A DNA stretch of 64,000 bases from Ruegeria sp. EL01 (GCF_900313035.1 NZ_OMPS01000046.1:1-64000), one strand, 5' to 3'; counted from the first letter of the stretch, positions 7,436 through 16,778 are shown. Made by a program: numbers and translations. Notes: generated by a model from the letters alone, not told the origin.

Positions 7436-8241
7436 CACCCAATGCCGGCGCAGCGACATTACCACACCCCGCTCGGTTCAAGCCCTTAAGCCAGATTTCA
7501 TGATGTCCTTTGCCCACATTCACGCAGCCGCAGCGAATTGGCGCGCTATCCCGCATGATGTAAATCTCGGACCTGTTTCCGAATGTCGGCTTTGACGATT
7601 TGGGCAAATCCCGAGCCTTCAACTCGTGACCGGCTCTGTCCGGACGCCGGCGGCACCGGCCCTCGGCCGGAAACAGAATGACACATTCTCCCTGCGGCCC
7701 ATGTGCTATGAAACCTCTCTCGTCCCGAGCCAGCTTGTCAGCGCGTCCGCAAGTCGATGTACGCCCCGTTCCGTCCCAGGGGGTCACGATCCCTGTTGCG
7801 GGGATTGACACTAGGGCAAGGATTATGCCGCCAAAAAAGGAAATTCAGATGCTCCGATCAGAAATGCCGCCTTTGATTTCATTCGAAAACTGATAACGCC
7901 AAAGGAAGTTTTTTTGAGGGGAATTTCACATAATTTGTTTCATGCCAATAGCTTACCGGATTCACACAGATGGGCTGGCAAGGCCATACTGGCCGATTGC
8001 CCCAAATTTCCAACCGGACCACTGGCTTAGGTCTCATGACAACTGAGTCGAACCGCTTTTCCTCTGTCGTCGCCGCAAAATCCCGGGCTCCTGAATATAC
8101 CTTCCGGGTTCCGCGTGCATGGAGTTAAGCGTTACGCTTAAAGTGGACACAACGCCCCTCCCCTTCGGGCAACAGACGAACTAGTTGGCCAACCCATAGA
8201 CAGGCCTGCATCCTGATTGGGACACAGGCCCGCATACAGTC
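7436..8241. other. gene-free interval of about 800 bases
   Basis: No convincing gene is seen. A 146-codon minus-strand frame (7811-7371) runs into the HAD gene, has a cysteine/arginine-rich composition and no clear ribosome binding site, and was not accepted. A run of sequence near 8140-8150 (AAGTGGACAC) resembles ends of some insertion sequences, and a 17-base dyad lies just before it. The stretch may be the scar of an old insertion at the edge of the accessory block, but nothing identifies the element. Confidence 0.35.
8125..8141. promoter_or_regulatory. 17-base inverted repeat
   Basis: TTAAGCG - TTA - CGCTTAA is a perfect dyad about 100 bases beyond the stop of the minus-strand binding-protein gene and inside the gene-free interval. 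It has no following T-run and could be an operator, or part of an insertion-sequence end, since AAGTGGACAC follows. Confidence 0.3.
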
Positions 8242-8967
8242 TTAGTTGTAAATGACGGCGCCCTCACCGAACCATTTAATGATCATAGTATTCAGCGAAC
8301 CATCTTCTTTCATCGAGGTAATGGCCGCATCAAACTTGTCGCGCAACTCGCCATCGGATTCGCGCACGCCCAGGCCAACGCCATCGCCCAGCGGAACGTC
8401 TTCTCCGATAACGACCAACTCGCCACCGGATTCTTCGACGATCGGCACAAGATAATCTTTATCCGCAAAGGCGGCATCTGCTTCGCCGTTACGCACGGCT
8501 GCGATTGTTTCCTCCGGGGTCGCAAATTCGACCAGAGTTGCGCCGGATTCTGCCACATGACCCGCCTGAATAGTCGAGGTTTGGGCTGCAACAACACCGC
8601 CAGTCACATCGGCCGCGTCAGACGTGGCGACATATGCAGATGCGGTCGGTGGAAAATAATCCTGAGTGAAGTCGATGACCTCGTCGCGTTCGTCGGTGAT
8701 CGACATCCCGGCTGCGATGGTGTCGTAGTTGCCCGAGACCAGGTTCGGAATGATCGAATCCCAGTCATTCTTGACCCATTCGCAGTCCAGTTCGGCGCGT
8801 TTGCACAGCTCATCACCCAGTTCACGCTCGAACCCGTCGATCTCACCGGCGTCATTGATGAAGTTGTACGGAGGATAGGCACCCTCGGTCCCCATGCGGA
8901 CGGTGTCCGCCATGGCCATGCCAGCGGTCAGCGCCAGGGCTGCAGTGGTCAGAATCAGGTTTTTCAT
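8242..8967 (-). CDS. amino-acid ABC transporter substrate-binding protein
   Basis: A 241-residue periplasmic binding protein with a signal peptide (MKNLILTTAALALTAGMAMA, cleavage after residue 20). It carries the solute-binding signature GTEGAYPPYNFINDAGEIDGF (in parts, residues about 27-47), a DTIAAGMSITDER segment and ADAAFADKDYL, typical of the HisJ/ArtJ/octopine group for basic or polar amino acids. GGGGAG before the ATG is a strong ribosome binding site. It follows the ATPase gene on the same strand after 32 bases. No permease genes are next to it. Confidence 0.88.
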   Translation of the reverse strand: MKNLILTTAALALTAGMAMADTVRMGTEGAYPPYNFINDAGEIDGFERELGDELCKRAELDCEWVKNDWDSIIPNLVSGNYDTIAAGMSITDERDEVIDFTQDYFPPTASAYVATSDAADVTGGVVAAQTSTIQAGHVAESGATLVEFATPEETIAAVRNGEADAAFADKDYLVPIVEESGGELVVIGEDVPLGDGVGLGVRESDGELRDKFDAAITSMKEDGSLNTMIIKWFGEGAVIYN

Positions 8968-8999
8968 TGGTTACTCCCCAGTTTGTTTCTTCCTGAAAA

Positions 9000-9776
9000 T
9001 TATGCCGCCTGAGTGGCGGAGAGAAAGCCCCGAAGCCGTTCGGATTCGGGGGACGTAAAGATATCTTCGGCAGTGCCTTCTTCTTCGATCAGGCCGTGGT
9101 GAAGAAACACAACATGGCTGGAAATATCCGCGGCCATCTGCATGTCATGGGTCACGATGATCATGGTGCGGCCCTCAGCCGCCAGATCCTTGATCACCCT
9201 GATCACTTCCTGTTCAAGCTCGGGGTCCAGCGCCGAGGTGGGCTCATCAAACAGCAACGCCTCAGGCTCCATGCACAGACCGCGGGCAATCGCCGCCCGC
9301 TGTTGCTGGCCACCGGACAATTGGGCTGGATAGACATCGCATTTATCGCCGATGCCAACTTTTTCCAGGTACCTGCGGGCGCTGTCCTCAACCTCGGCCC
9401 TGTCACGGCCCAGAACCGTGACCGGCGCTTCCATCACGTTCTGCAAGATGGTCAAATGCGCCCAGAGATTGAACTGTTGAAACACCATCGACAGGTTGGT
9501 GCGGATGCGCAGTACCTGTTTGGGATCGGCCGGGCGGCGATGGTGGTGGCTGCCAGTCCAATGCACCGGTTCGCCCTTGAACATGATCTCGCCTTGCTGG
9601 CTGTCTTCCAGCAGATTACAGCAGCGCAGCAGGGTCGATTTGCCCGAGCCCGACGAGCCGATCAGCGACACCACGTCACCCCGATGGGCCGTAATGTCGA
9701 CCCCTCTTAACACTTCGAGATTGCCAAAGCTTTTGTGAAGGTCCTTGATCTCGATAACGGGGGCGGATTCTGTCAC
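9000..9776 (-). CDS. amino-acid ABC transporter ATP-binding protein
   Basis: A 258-residue ABC ATPase of the HisP/GlnQ type. Walker A GSSGSGKST, Q-loop MVFQQFNLW, signature LSGGQQQR, Walker B ALLFDEPTSALD and the switch His in IIVTHD are all present. The insert WTGSHHHRRPADPKQ after the Walker A half is typical of the histidine/octopine subgroup. It powers import of amino acids together with the downstream binding protein. The two membrane subunits expected beside it are missing, so it must work with permeases encoded elsewhere, or the locus has lost them. Confidence 0.9.
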   Translation of the reverse strand: MTESAPVIEIKDLHKSFGNLEVLRGVDITAHRGDVVSLIGSSGSGKSTLLRCCNLLEDSQQGEIMFKGEPVHWTGSHHHRRPADPKQVLRIRTNLSMVFQQFNLWAHLTILQNVMEAPVTVLGRDRAEVEDSARRYLEKVGIGDKCDVYPAQLSGGQQQRAAIARGLCMEPEALLFDEPTSALDPELEQEVIRVIKDLAAEGRTMIIVTHDMQMAADISSHVVFLHHGLIEEEGTAEDIFTSPESERLRGFLSATQAA

Positions 9777-9901
9777 GGATGGTCCAGTAGTTTGTGGTGT
9801 TGGTGCGGTACTAGGGCTTAAAAATCAGAGCAATGCAATGCGCAAATCACCAAACCAAGCCCAGAATCCACCAAAGTGACCAGACGTTTTCGTCAAAACG
9901 G

Positions 9902-10654
9902 TCAGCTACCGTGCCGCAGCACCTGTGGCGTACGCGGAGTTGGGACGGCAAGATATTGATCCGCACCTATCGGGATCAACCCTCGGATGTGCAGCATCTG
10001 TTTGTCTTCGTCAGACAAGTCACAAATGGCCGCGCGAACCGCGCCCGTAATGCGGGCCACATCTTGCCCGAGCGCAGTAATGTAAGGCAACGCCGGGGTC
10101 GGCGTAGTGGCCGCTACCTCACGCAACTTACCCGCCAAATCAGTATGCTCTTGTAGCAAAAGCCAGGTCAGGGCATCCAGAGAGGCGAAATCGGCCGCCC
10201 CATCTGCAACCGCTTTAGCAGACAACGCATGTCCGCCTGTCTCCAGCAGCGTCGCGGGTGTCAGGCTCATCTGGGATAGATGGGTGATTGGTGCAGCCCA
10301 ACCCGATTGGGAAAGAGCTTCGTTATAAGCAAAAACCCCTTGCACAAGCTCCTGCAGATCACACTGATCTTCTGACCGGGCTACAATCACCGAGCGGTAA
10401 TATCCCGGCGGGCATCCGGGCAATCCGTAGTCCGGTGTGCCGACCAATTGCACGTGACCATGCAGCTTGGTTCTGTAGGGCATTCCGCAGGTTTGGGCGA
10501 AGATCAGGTCGGGGTTTAGCCAGATGTCCCACATGTCGCAATCACGGGTCAATTGTACCGGACCCTCGTTCAGTCGGGTGCGAATCAACTGCCAGAACCG
10601 GTCATTTGCTGGCCGTACAGCAGGCATGTCGTACATGCCCAGCAAGGCTGTCAC
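9902..10654 (-). CDS. PhnD-like substrate-binding domain protein without signal peptide
   Basis: A 250-residue protein of the PhnD/SsuA type II binding-protein superfamily. It has MYDMPAVRPANDRFW near the start, DYGLPGCPPGYYRSVIVAR in the middle and ADGAADFASLDALTW, the segment which in PhnD contacts the ligand. Unlike exported PhnD proteins it has no signal peptide, so it may act in the cytoplasm. Its start overlaps the stop of the upstream TerB gene by four bases, and a second TerB gene precedes that one, so the three are probably co-transcribed. No permease or ATPase for phosphonates is nearby. Confidence 0.75.
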   Translation of the reverse strand: MTALLGMYDMPAVRPANDRFWQLIRTRLNEGPVQLTRDCDMWDIWLNPDLIFAQTCGMPYRTKLHGHVQLVGTPDYGLPGCPPGYYRSVIVARSEDQCDLQELVQGVFAYNEALSQSGWAAPITHLSQMSLTPATLLETGGHALSAKAVADGAADFASLDALTWLLLQEHTDLAGKLREVAATTPTPALPYITALGQDVARITGAVRAAICDLSDEDKQMLHIRGLIPIGADQYLAVPTPRTPQVLRHGS

Positions 10655-11088
10655 GATTTCGCCACCCTCTGCCGGGCCATTGCAGAATCCACGTCGCTGA
10701 CGCCCAATAGGCTGACCACCAAACGCAGCAGAGAGTCTTCTTCGCCGGTGCGATGACCGTCAGCCAAGGCAACCGACCAAAGCGCCTGAACCACGGCCAG
10801 CCTGTCCTCATAGGCAACAGCCTCTTTGATCGCGCGGGTAAAACGGACGGTATCCGGTGCTTCTGACTCCAGGTCTTCCGCCCGGGCGCGCAGGGCCGCT
10901 GATTCGAAAGGGGACAGGCCGTACCGCTCGGCCGATATTCGGTCGATCCGGGCCATTTCGGAATCAGCATAGTCGTTGTCGGATCGTGCAATGCGCACCA
11001 ATAGGGCCGTCAGGGCCAGGCGGGCATCGTCATCGACCAGCGGATCGGGCTGAGGCTGGGTCAGCCGGGACAGAAAATCACTAAACAT
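10651..11088 (-). CDS. TerB-family protein
   Basis: A 145-residue helical protein of the TerB family. The pattern ALLVRIARSDNDYADSEMARI near residue 30 and WSVALADGHRTGEEDSLLRLV near 105 match the two acidic, metal-binding TerB segments. TerB proteins are linked to tellurite and phage resistance and to membrane stress, but many stand-alone copies have no known role. It overlaps the PhnD-like gene and follows a paralogue after 20 bases. Confidence 0.82.
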   Translation of the reverse strand: MFSDFLSRLTQPQPDPLVDDDARLALTALLVRIARSDNDYADSEMARIDRISAERYGLSPFESAALRARAEDLESEAPDTVRFTRAIKEAVAYEDRLAVVQALWSVALADGHRTGEEDSLLRLVVSLLGVSDVDSAMARQRVAKS

Positions 11089-11108
11089 GAGACAGTTATA
11101 GACCCAGC

Positions 11109-11558
11109 TTAGCCGGCATCCAAGCGAGATTGCACACGCTCGCGCGCAGCCTGACTGTCGTTGAAGCTCAGACCCATTGCGATTCGAGCTTCTTCGACGA
11201 TCTTCACTTCGCCTTCATCCATGTTGCCATCTGCGACGACGACTTCCCAAAGGGCCTCTAGCGCAGCCAGACGTTCTGTCAAATCGGTGGTTTCGCGGAT
11301 CAGCTTTCCAAACGTATCGGTTTCAGGGGCTGCAGCGTGAAGTTTTTCACAAGTTGCACGAACTTTGGCGGCTTCGATTGCGTTGTGCTGATAAAGGCGC
11401 GCAAGGATGCGATCGATCAGGCTGATCTCTTCCAGCTTGTAGTCCCGATCCGCCTGAGCAACGCGCACCATCAGCGCCCCCAAAGCCAGTTCGGCATCCG
11501 GGTCGGGCAGGTGATCATGTTGCGGCGGTCGGAACGCCTGAAAGAGCTTTTTCAACAT
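11109..11558 (-). CDS. TerB-family protein, paralogue
   Basis: A 149-residue TerB-family protein. It aligns along its length with the next gene: ALMVRVAQADRDYKLEEISLIDRIL against ALLVRIARSDNDYADSEMARIDRIS (compared in parts), and WEVVVADGNMDEGEVKIVEEA against the matching C-terminal acidic helix. The pair probably arose by tandem duplication and then diverged. It is the first gene of a three-gene minus-strand set ending with the PhnD-like protein. Function unknown; no other ter genes are present. Confidence 0.82.
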   Translation of the reverse strand: MLKKLFQAFRPPQHDHLPDPDAELALGALMVRVAQADRDYKLEEISLIDRILARLYQHNAIEAAKVRATCEKLHAAAPETDTFGKLIRETTDLTERLAALEALWEVVVADGNMDEGEVKIVEEARIAMGLSFNDSQAARERVQSRLDAG

Positions 11559-11600
11559 CGGGTCAGTTTAGTCCATATTTTGTGGTCCGCCAAGCGCGGA

Positions 11601-11894
11601 CTACCCGTCATAGCCCTCAATGATCACAAGATCGCCGGTCGAGACCGGGTCACGCAGGGCTTTGGCCTTTTGATAGGCTTCGCTTTCATAGCAGGCCTGT
11701 GCATCGGCGTAGCTTGGGAATTCGACGACAACCGTGCGGGATCGGGCCTGACCTTCGGGCTCGACCCGCTCACCTCCACGCACAAGGAACTTAGCGCCGT
11801 ATTTGGCAAACGCGGCACCATTGGCGACGATGTAGTTCTTGTATGTCTCCATGTCGTGCACATCGACATGGGCAACCCAGTAGCCTTTGGCCAT
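11601..11894 (-). CDS. DUF1330 family protein
   Basis: A 97-residue cytoplasmic protein with the DUF1330 layout: AKGYWVAHVDVHDMETYKNY at the start, GGERVEPEG in the middle, and FPSYADAQACYES then LRDPVSTGDLVIIEGYDG at the end. The fold is a dimeric ferredoxin-like alpha/beta barrel. Function is not established for the family. AGGAGG lies seven bases before the ATG. It stands between the TerB and PEP-mutase-like genes with its own spacing and may be transcribed alone. Confidence 0.88.
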   Translation of the reverse strand: MAKGYWVAHVDVHDMETYKNYIVANGAAFAKYGAKFLVRGGERVEPEGQARSRTVVVEFPSYADAQACYESEAYQKAKALRDPVSTGDLVIIEGYDG

Positions 11895-11964
11895 GGCGTG
11901 TCCTCCTGTGGCTTCCCGCGCAAGGTGCGAAGGAAACCAAAAAAATGCAATCCCCTAAAGGTGG

Positions 11965-12741
11965 TCAGGCCGACGGGTTAATCGCCTTATGCGCATTGTC
12001 CTGCAGCCAAGCGAGCATTTGCCGATAGGGCACGGGCCCGTAGCTGATCCGTGCCACGCCAAGCCCAGCGAGAGTAGGTGTGTCGGGCGTTCCAGGCAGG
12101 GCGATGATGTTGACGGGCAACTCGGTCGCGTCGCAGAGGCGTTTGATCAGGGTTTCGTCCTTCAGACCAGGGGCGAAGAAACCGCTGGCCCCGGCATCGG
12201 CATAGGATTTGGCACGGGAAATTGCGTCGTCGAGCATCGCGTCAGTATGAGTGTCGGGCGCGGCTTTCAGAAAGATATCGGTGCGTGCGTTGATGAAGGC
12301 AGGGATGCCCGCTGCATCGCAACCTTCACGCATTGCAGCGACCCGGGCCGATTGGGTTTCGGTGTCATACAGGTCTTTGGTGCCAATGATTTGGTCTTCA
12401 AAGTTGAAGCCGATGACCCCGGTTTCAAGAGCGCGCTGAACGTTGACTGCGATCTCAGTCGGATCCTCTGCGTAGGCGCCTTCCAGATCCAACGAGACTG
12501 GCAAATCTACCGCCGCGACGATCCGGCGGGCGTTGTCCAGCGCGTGATCGAAGGGGATGTTCTGGCCGTCAGTAAAGCCCTGCGCCATCGCAACAGGTGC
12601 ACTGCCCGTGGCCAGCGCCTTGGCCCCGGCATCACGTACGGCACCGGCGCTGCCTGTGTCCCAGATATTATAGAGGACAATCGGATCGCCCTTTTTATGC
12701 AGGGCGGCAAAGGTTTCTGCGCGGGTGATTTGATCAGTCAT
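11965..12741 (-). CDS. isocitrate lyase / PEP mutase family protein
   Basis: A 258-residue TIM-barrel enzyme of the isocitrate lyase/PEP mutase superfamily. The start is ATG 12741 because GGAG lies nine bases before it; an upstream in-frame ATG would add 17 poor residues. VLYNIWDTGSAGAVRDAGAKAL, SLDLEGAYAEDP and FINARTDIF show the metal and substrate loops (compared in parts). The KKCGH motif of true isocitrate and methylisocitrate lyases is absent, so it is more likely a lyase or phosphonate-type enzyme of unassigned substrate. Confidence 0.82.
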   Translation of the reverse strand: MTDQITRAETFAALHKKGDPIVLYNIWDTGSAGAVRDAGAKALATGSAPVAMAQGFTDGQNIPFDHALDNARRIVAAVDLPVSLDLEGAYAEDPTEIAVNVQRALETGVIGFNFEDQIIGTKDLYDTETQSARVAAMREGCDAAGIPAFINARTDIFLKAAPDTHTDAMLDDAISRAKSYADAGASGFFAPGLKDETLIKRLCDATELPVNIIALPGTPDTPTLAGLGVARISYGPVPYRQMLAWLQDNAHKAINPSA

Positions 12742-12841
12742 GGCCGGTCTCCTGTCAGCGTGTTGAAGACAGTTATCCGTGTGACCGGCCATCAGGTACA
12801 GAAAATTTTACGCATTCTGTCACATTGCAGTGATTTCAGGC

Positions 12842-14485
12842 TTAGACCAGACGCGAGGTTTCCTTGGCAGCGCGTACGAAATCACGGAACAAAGGGTGCG
12901 GATCGAAAGGTTTGGATTTCAGTTCCGGATGGTACTGCACGCCGATGAACCACGGGTGATCTGACCATTCGACGATTTCGGGCAGGCGACCATCGGGCGA
13001 CATGCCTGAAAAATTCAGGCCCGCTTTTTCTAACTGCTCGCGATACTTTATGTCGACTTCATAGCGGTGGCGGTGGCGTTCCTCGATGCTGGTGCCGCCA
13101 TAAACCTCGGCTACTTTCGAGCCTTCGGCCAGAACCGCGTCATAGGCACCCAGACGCATGGTGCCACCTTTGTCATCACCGACCTTGCGTTCGACCTTGT
13201 GGTTGCCCTGCACCCATTCCTTGAGGTGGTAAACCACAGGTTCAAAACGCTTTTTACCGGCTTCATGGTCGAATTCTTCCGATCCCGCTTCGGCAATTCC
13301 TGCCACATTGCGGGCGGCTTCAATCACCGCCATCTGCATTCCCAGACAGATGCCGAGATAGGGCACCTTGTGTTCGCGCGCGTATTGCGCGGCTTTAATC
13401 TTGCCCTCGGTGCCGCGTTCGCCGAATCCGCCGGGCACGAGGATCGCATGGTAGCCCTCCAGATGTGGGGCGGCGTCTTCCGTGTCGAAAATCTCGGCAT
13501 CGACCCATTCGACTTTGACACGGACGCGGTTCGCCATGCCGCCATGAGTCAGCGCTTCGGCAATCGACTTATAGGCGTCTTCCAACTGGGTGTATTTGCC
13601 CACAATGGCGACTTTGATCTGACCTTCGGCGTTGTGGATGCGGTCGCTGACGTCTTCCCATTTGGTCAGATCGGGCTTGGGGGCAGGGCTGATCCTAAAC
13701 GCATCCAGAACCGCCTGATCCAGACCTTCGCGGTGATAGGCCAACGGGGCGTCATAGATGGTGCTGAGATCCTGCGCCGCGATCACCGAATCCGGGCGGA
13801 CGTTACAAAATAGCGCCAGCTTTTCACGCTCCTTGGTCGGGATGGGACCTTCGGATCGGCAGACCAGAATGTCGGGGGCCAGACCGATGGACCGCAGCTC
13901 TTTCACCGAATGTTGGGTCGGCTTGGTTTTCAACTCACCCGAGGCCTTGATGTAGGGCAGCAGTGTCAGGTGCATAAACAGGCACTGGCCGCGCGGCTTG
14001 TCCTGGCTGAACTGGCGGATGGCCTCAAAGAAGGGCAGGCCCTCGATATCGCCGACGGTGCCGCCGATTTCACAGAGCATGAAATCAACTTCATCCTCGC
14101 CAATGGCGATGAAATCCTTGATCTCATTGGTGACATGCGGGATCACCTGAATGGTCTTGCCGAGGTAGTCGCCGCGGCGCTCTTTTTCGAGCACGTTGGA
14201 GTAAATCCGGCCTGAGCTGACCGAGTCGGTCTTGCGTGCAGCTACGCCGGTGAAGCGCTCGTAGTGGCCGAGGTCCAGATCGGTTTCAGCACCATCATCG
14301 GTGACGAACACTTCGCCATGTTCAAAGGGCGACATCGTTCCCGGATCGACGTTCAGATAAGGGTCCAGCTTGCGCAGACGCACCGAATATCCCCGGGCCT
14401 GCAAAAGCGCGCCAAGGGCCGCCGAAGCCAGCCCTTTGCCCAAGGACGAAACCACACCACCAGTGATGAAAATAAAACGCGCCAT
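12842..14485 (-). CDS. pyrG: CTP synthase
   Basis: A 547-residue CTP synthase, which aminates UTP with glutamine nitrogen. The start [20 protein letters not shown] is at 14485; the open frame extends 39 codons further but that part is not family-like. The synthetase domain covers about residues 1-270 ([10 protein letters not shown] type motif seen as [14 protein letters not shown]). The glutaminase domain follows, with catalytic Cys in [10 protein letters not shown] and the His-Glu pair in [17 protein letters not shown]. It lies 159 bases after secG on the same strand, a common neighbourhood in alphaproteobacteria. Confidence 0.96.
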   Translation of the reverse strand: MARFIFITGGVVSSLGKGLASAALGALLQARGYSVRLRKLDPYLNVDPGTMSPFEHGEVFVTDDGAETDLDLGHYERFTGVAARKTDSVSSGRIYSNVLEKERRGDYLGKTIQVIPHVTNEIKDFIAIGEDEVDFMLCEIGGTVGDIEGLPFFEAIRQFSQDKPRGQCLFMHLTLLPYIKASGELKTKPTQHSVKELRSIGLAPDILVCRSEGPIPTKEREKLALFCNVRPDSVIAAQDLSTIYDAPLAYHREGLDQAVLDAFRISPAPKPDLTKWEDVSDRIHNAEGQIKVAIVGKYTQLEDAYKSIAEALTHGGMANRVRVKVEWVDAEIFDTEDAAPHLEGYHAILVPGGFGERGTEGKIKAAQYAREHKVPYLGICLGMQMAVIEAARNVAGIAEAGSEEFDHEAGKKRFEPVVYHLKEWVQGNHKVERKVGDDKGGTMRLGAYDAVLAEGSKVAEVYGGTSIEERHRHRYEVDIKYREQLEKAGLNFSGMSPDGRLPEIVEWSDHPWFIGVQYHPELKSKPFDPHPLFRDFVRAAKETSRLV

Positions 14486-14644
14486 GTTTTTCGGCTGCTC
14501 CCGTGAGACGTCAAAATCAGCTGCCCGGCGGCTTGAAAAAACCGCTGCACCACGGGACTTCACATATAAAGGATTCGCGCGCGCAGCGCAAGAGAACCGC
14601 AAGATGCTGTTGCAGCTCTCTTTCAGATTTCTAGGTTTTGTGGC

Positions 14645-15010
14645 TTAGTCGGCCTGCGGGATCAGTGGCGCATTGTCACCCTGAGTGGGTGGCAATAGAT
14701 CATCCGCCGACGGAACGGCCGGGGTGCTTTCTTCGGTCGATGCAGGTGCTGGAACGCCCAAACGGTCGATAACCGAGCTGCCCGAGGATTTCTGCGCTGC
14801 CAGAATCGTCAGAGTAATCGAAGTGACGATAAAGCACGCAGCCAGCACCCAGGTGACCTTGCCCAAAGCGGTCGCTGCCGACCGGCCCGCCATGGCACCG
14901 CCACCGCCGCCGCCCATGCCAAGGCCACCGCCTTCGGACCGCTGCATCAGAACAACGGCAATCAGGCCCAAGGCCAGGAGGAGATGGATGATGAGAACGA
15001 CGTTTTCCAT
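14645..15010 (-). CDS. secG: preprotein translocase subunit SecG
   Basis: A 121-residue SecG. The start at 15010 (MENVVLIIHLLLALGLI) has AGGAA just upstream and gives the usual two membrane helices (about 1-20 and 55-75) joined by the glycine-rich loop VLMQRSEGGGLGMGGG. The C-terminal tail is Pro/Ser/Glu-rich, common in Rhodobacterales. SecG helps SecYE translocate proteins across the inner membrane. It is divergent from the nitrile hydratase genes, with which it shares the 15011-15160 control region. Confidence 0.95.
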   Translation of the reverse strand: MENVVLIIHLLLALGLIAVVLMQRSEGGGLGMGGGGGGAMAGRSAATALGKVTWVLAACFIVTSITLTILAAQKSSGSSVIDRLGVPAPASTEESTPAVPSADDLLPPTQGDNAPLIPQAD

Positions 15011-15095
15011 GGTGTTCCTGTGCGGCGTAGCGTGTATCGCGTGGTACTTATGCAAGTTTGTTGCTGGGGGCAAGGGACGAGTTGGCATCACGAGA

Positions 15096-15114
15096 CGTGA
15101 TATCTCATATCACG
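15096..15114. promoter_or_regulatory. 19-base perfect inverted repeat upstream of nitrile hydratase
   Basis: CGTGATAT - CTC - ATATCACG is a perfect dyad in the control region between secG and the nitrile hydratase genes, 46 bases before ATG 15161. The size, spacing and AT-rich inner part suit a dimeric repressor or activator site. No regulator gene for it is seen nearby. Confidence 0.45.
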
Positions 15115-15160
15115 GCAAAGGGACTGGACAGCCAATTGATCCGTGACGCAAGTTGAGCCC

Positions 15161-15775
15161 ATGCCACATGATGATCACGACCACCCGCACGCCCTGTTAC
15201 CACCTGAACCTGCGCTTCGTGTCAAAGCGTTGGAAACGATTCTGACCCGCAAAGGATTGATCGATCCGGCTGCTCTGGATGAGATTATCGACACCTATCA
15301 AAACAAGATCGGTCCAAACAATGGGGCCCGAGTCGTTGCCAAGGCGTGGGCTGACTCGGCCTTCAAGCACGCTCTGCTGCAGGACGCGACCGCCGCCGTT
15401 GCGGATCTGGGGTACTACGGCCGACAGGGCGAACACATGGTCGTGGTCGAGAACACGCCCGAACAGCACAACATGGTCGTCTGCACCTTATGCAGCTGTT
15501 ACCCGTGGCCGTTGCTGGGTATCCCGCCGGGGTGGTACAAATCTGATGCGTATCGCGCGCGCGCAGTGCGGGAACCTCGCAAGGTATTGTCCGAATTCGG
15601 CGTCAGTTTGCCCAAAGACACCTCGGTACGCGTATGGGATTCAACGGCTGAGATTCGCTATCTCGTTTTGCCGATACGCCCAGACGGAACCGAAGGGCTG
15701 AGCGAGGATGAACTGGCGGCTCTGGTTACCCGCGACAGTATGATAGGCACGGGATTACCCAAGGTGCGTTCATGA
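15161..15775 (+). CDS. nthA: nitrile hydratase alpha subunit, cobalt type
   Basis: The alpha subunit of nitrile hydratase (204 residues from ATG 15161; an in-frame GTG at 15143 would add six). The metal-claw motif VCTLCSC gives Cys108, Cys111 and Cys113, and the Thr after the first Cys marks the cobalt type; iron types have Ser. The next residues, [15 protein letters not shown], are family-typical. The enzyme hydrates nitriles to amides in the cytoplasm as an alpha-beta pair, and two of the cysteines are normally oxidised. Its stop overlaps the beta-subunit start by four bases. No amidase gene is next to it. Confidence 0.93.
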   Translation: MPHDDHDHPHALLPPEPALRVKALETILTRKGLIDPAALDEIIDTYQNKIGPNNGARVVAKAWADSAFKHALLQDATAAVADLGYYGRQGEHMVVVENTPEQHNMVVCTLCSCYPWPLLGIPPGWYKSDAYRARAVREPRKVLSEFGVSLPKDTSVRVWDSTAEIRYLVLPIRPDGTEGLSEDELAALVTRDSMIGTGLPKVRS

Positions 15776-16446
15776 CCCGGGTTCATGACATGGGTGGACG
15801 GTTCGGTGACGGAGCAATCCGCCCCGAATCCGAAGACGACCCGGTCTTTGCAGAGGATTGGCACGCGCGGGCGCTGGCCGTGACGCTGGCCTCGGGTTTC
15901 TTGGGGCAATGGAACATTGACGTCTCGCGCCACGCCCGGGAACGTTTGTCGCCCAAGGACTACACGCGGTTTTCTTACTATGAAAAGTGGATATCGGGCC
16001 TGGCCGACCTGCTGGTCGACAACGGCGTCCTGACACTGGATGATCTGCGAGATGCAAGTGAGGGTGACCACCCTTTGTCGGCCCGAATGTTGAAGGCCGA
16101 CGCTGTAGCTGGCGCTCTGGCCAAAGGTGGACCGGCAGATCGCCCTTCAAACATTGCGATCAAATTCGAGATTGGTCAGGACGTCCGCACCGCACACCCA
16201 ACTGCAAATCGGCTGGTGGACGGAGGTCACACTCGGTTGCCGATTTATGCCGCAGGTGCCAAGGGGCGCGTTCTCAGGCTGCACGGCACCCATGTTCTGC
16301 CGGATTCAAACGCACACGGGCTGGGCGAAGCGCCCGAGCCACTCTATGCGGTTGTGTTTCCGGCATCCGAACTCTGGGCAGACCCGGAACACCCAAATGA
16401 CGAAGTTGTGCTGGACCTGTGGCAGAGCTATCTGGAACCGCTATGA
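15772..16446 (+). CDS. nthB: nitrile hydratase beta subunit
   Basis: A 224-residue beta subunit: [16 protein letters not shown] at the N-terminus, [19 protein letters not shown] and [14 protein letters not shown] for the helical domain (residues about 30-85), and a C-terminal SH3-like barrel with FEIGQDVRT and [20 protein letters not shown]. It pairs with the alpha subunit to build the active site cleft. It overlaps the alpha gene by four bases and the activator gene by four bases, so all three are translationally coupled. Confidence 0.93.
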   Translation: MTRVHDMGGRFGDGAIRPESEDDPVFAEDWHARALAVTLASGFLGQWNIDVSRHARERLSPKDYTRFSYYEKWISGLADLLVDNGVLTLDDLRDASEGDHPLSARMLKADAVAGALAKGGPADRPSNIAIKFEIGQDVRTAHPTANRLVDGGHTRLPIYAAGAKGRVLRLHGTHVLPDSNAHGLGEAPEPLYAVVFPASELWADPEHPNDEVVLDLWQSYLEPL

Positions 16447-16778
16447 CCGACTGTGAGACGCATAGCGCGCCCGAACCAGTGTTTGCCGAACCCTGGCACG
16501 CACAGGTCTTTGCTGTGACAGTGGCGCTGAACGAAGCCGGGCGGTTCACGTGGTCAGATTGGGCGGTACGATTCTCGGACACCCTAAAGCGTCATGGCTT
16601 GAACAAAGATCTGGATGGCGGTGACGACTACTTCCACGCTTGGCTCGAAACCCTCGAACGCTTGTTGGCAGACCAAGGCGAAGCCGCACCGGAAGATGTT
16701 CAGAGCCTGCAAAGAGCCTGGGAAGTTGCCTACCTGACGACACCGCACGGCCAGCCCGTTCGAATATCATTCACGTAG
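16443..16778 (+). CDS. nitrile hydratase accessory protein (activator)
   Basis: A 111-residue protein resembling the N-terminal helical part of the beta subunit: EPVFAEPWHAQVFAVTVAL and FTWSDWAVRFSDTLKRHG, then YFHAWLETLERLL. Such p14K-type activators of cobalt nitrile hydratase carry the cobalt-loaded alpha subunit and exchange it into the apo-enzyme. ATG 16443 overlaps the beta-subunit stop. It closes the nth operon; a repeat-derived hairpin follows at once. Confidence 0.88.
   Translation: MTDCETHSAPEPVFAEPWHAQVFAVTVALNEAGRFTWSDWAVRFSDTLKRHGLNKDLDGGDDYFHAWLETLERLLADQGEAAPEDVQSLQRAWEVAYLTTPHGQPVRISFT

Noticed and set aside
7371..7811. 146-codon minus-strand frame
   Set aside because: It overlaps the end of the well-supported HAD phosphatase gene, lacks a ribosome binding site and has an odd Cys/Arg-rich composition. 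A conserved decayed gene cannot be excluded.
9885..9900. Hairpin CGTTTT-CGTC-AAAACG near the PhnD-like gene end
   Set aside because: Short AT-rich stem without a clear T-run; too weak to call a terminator.
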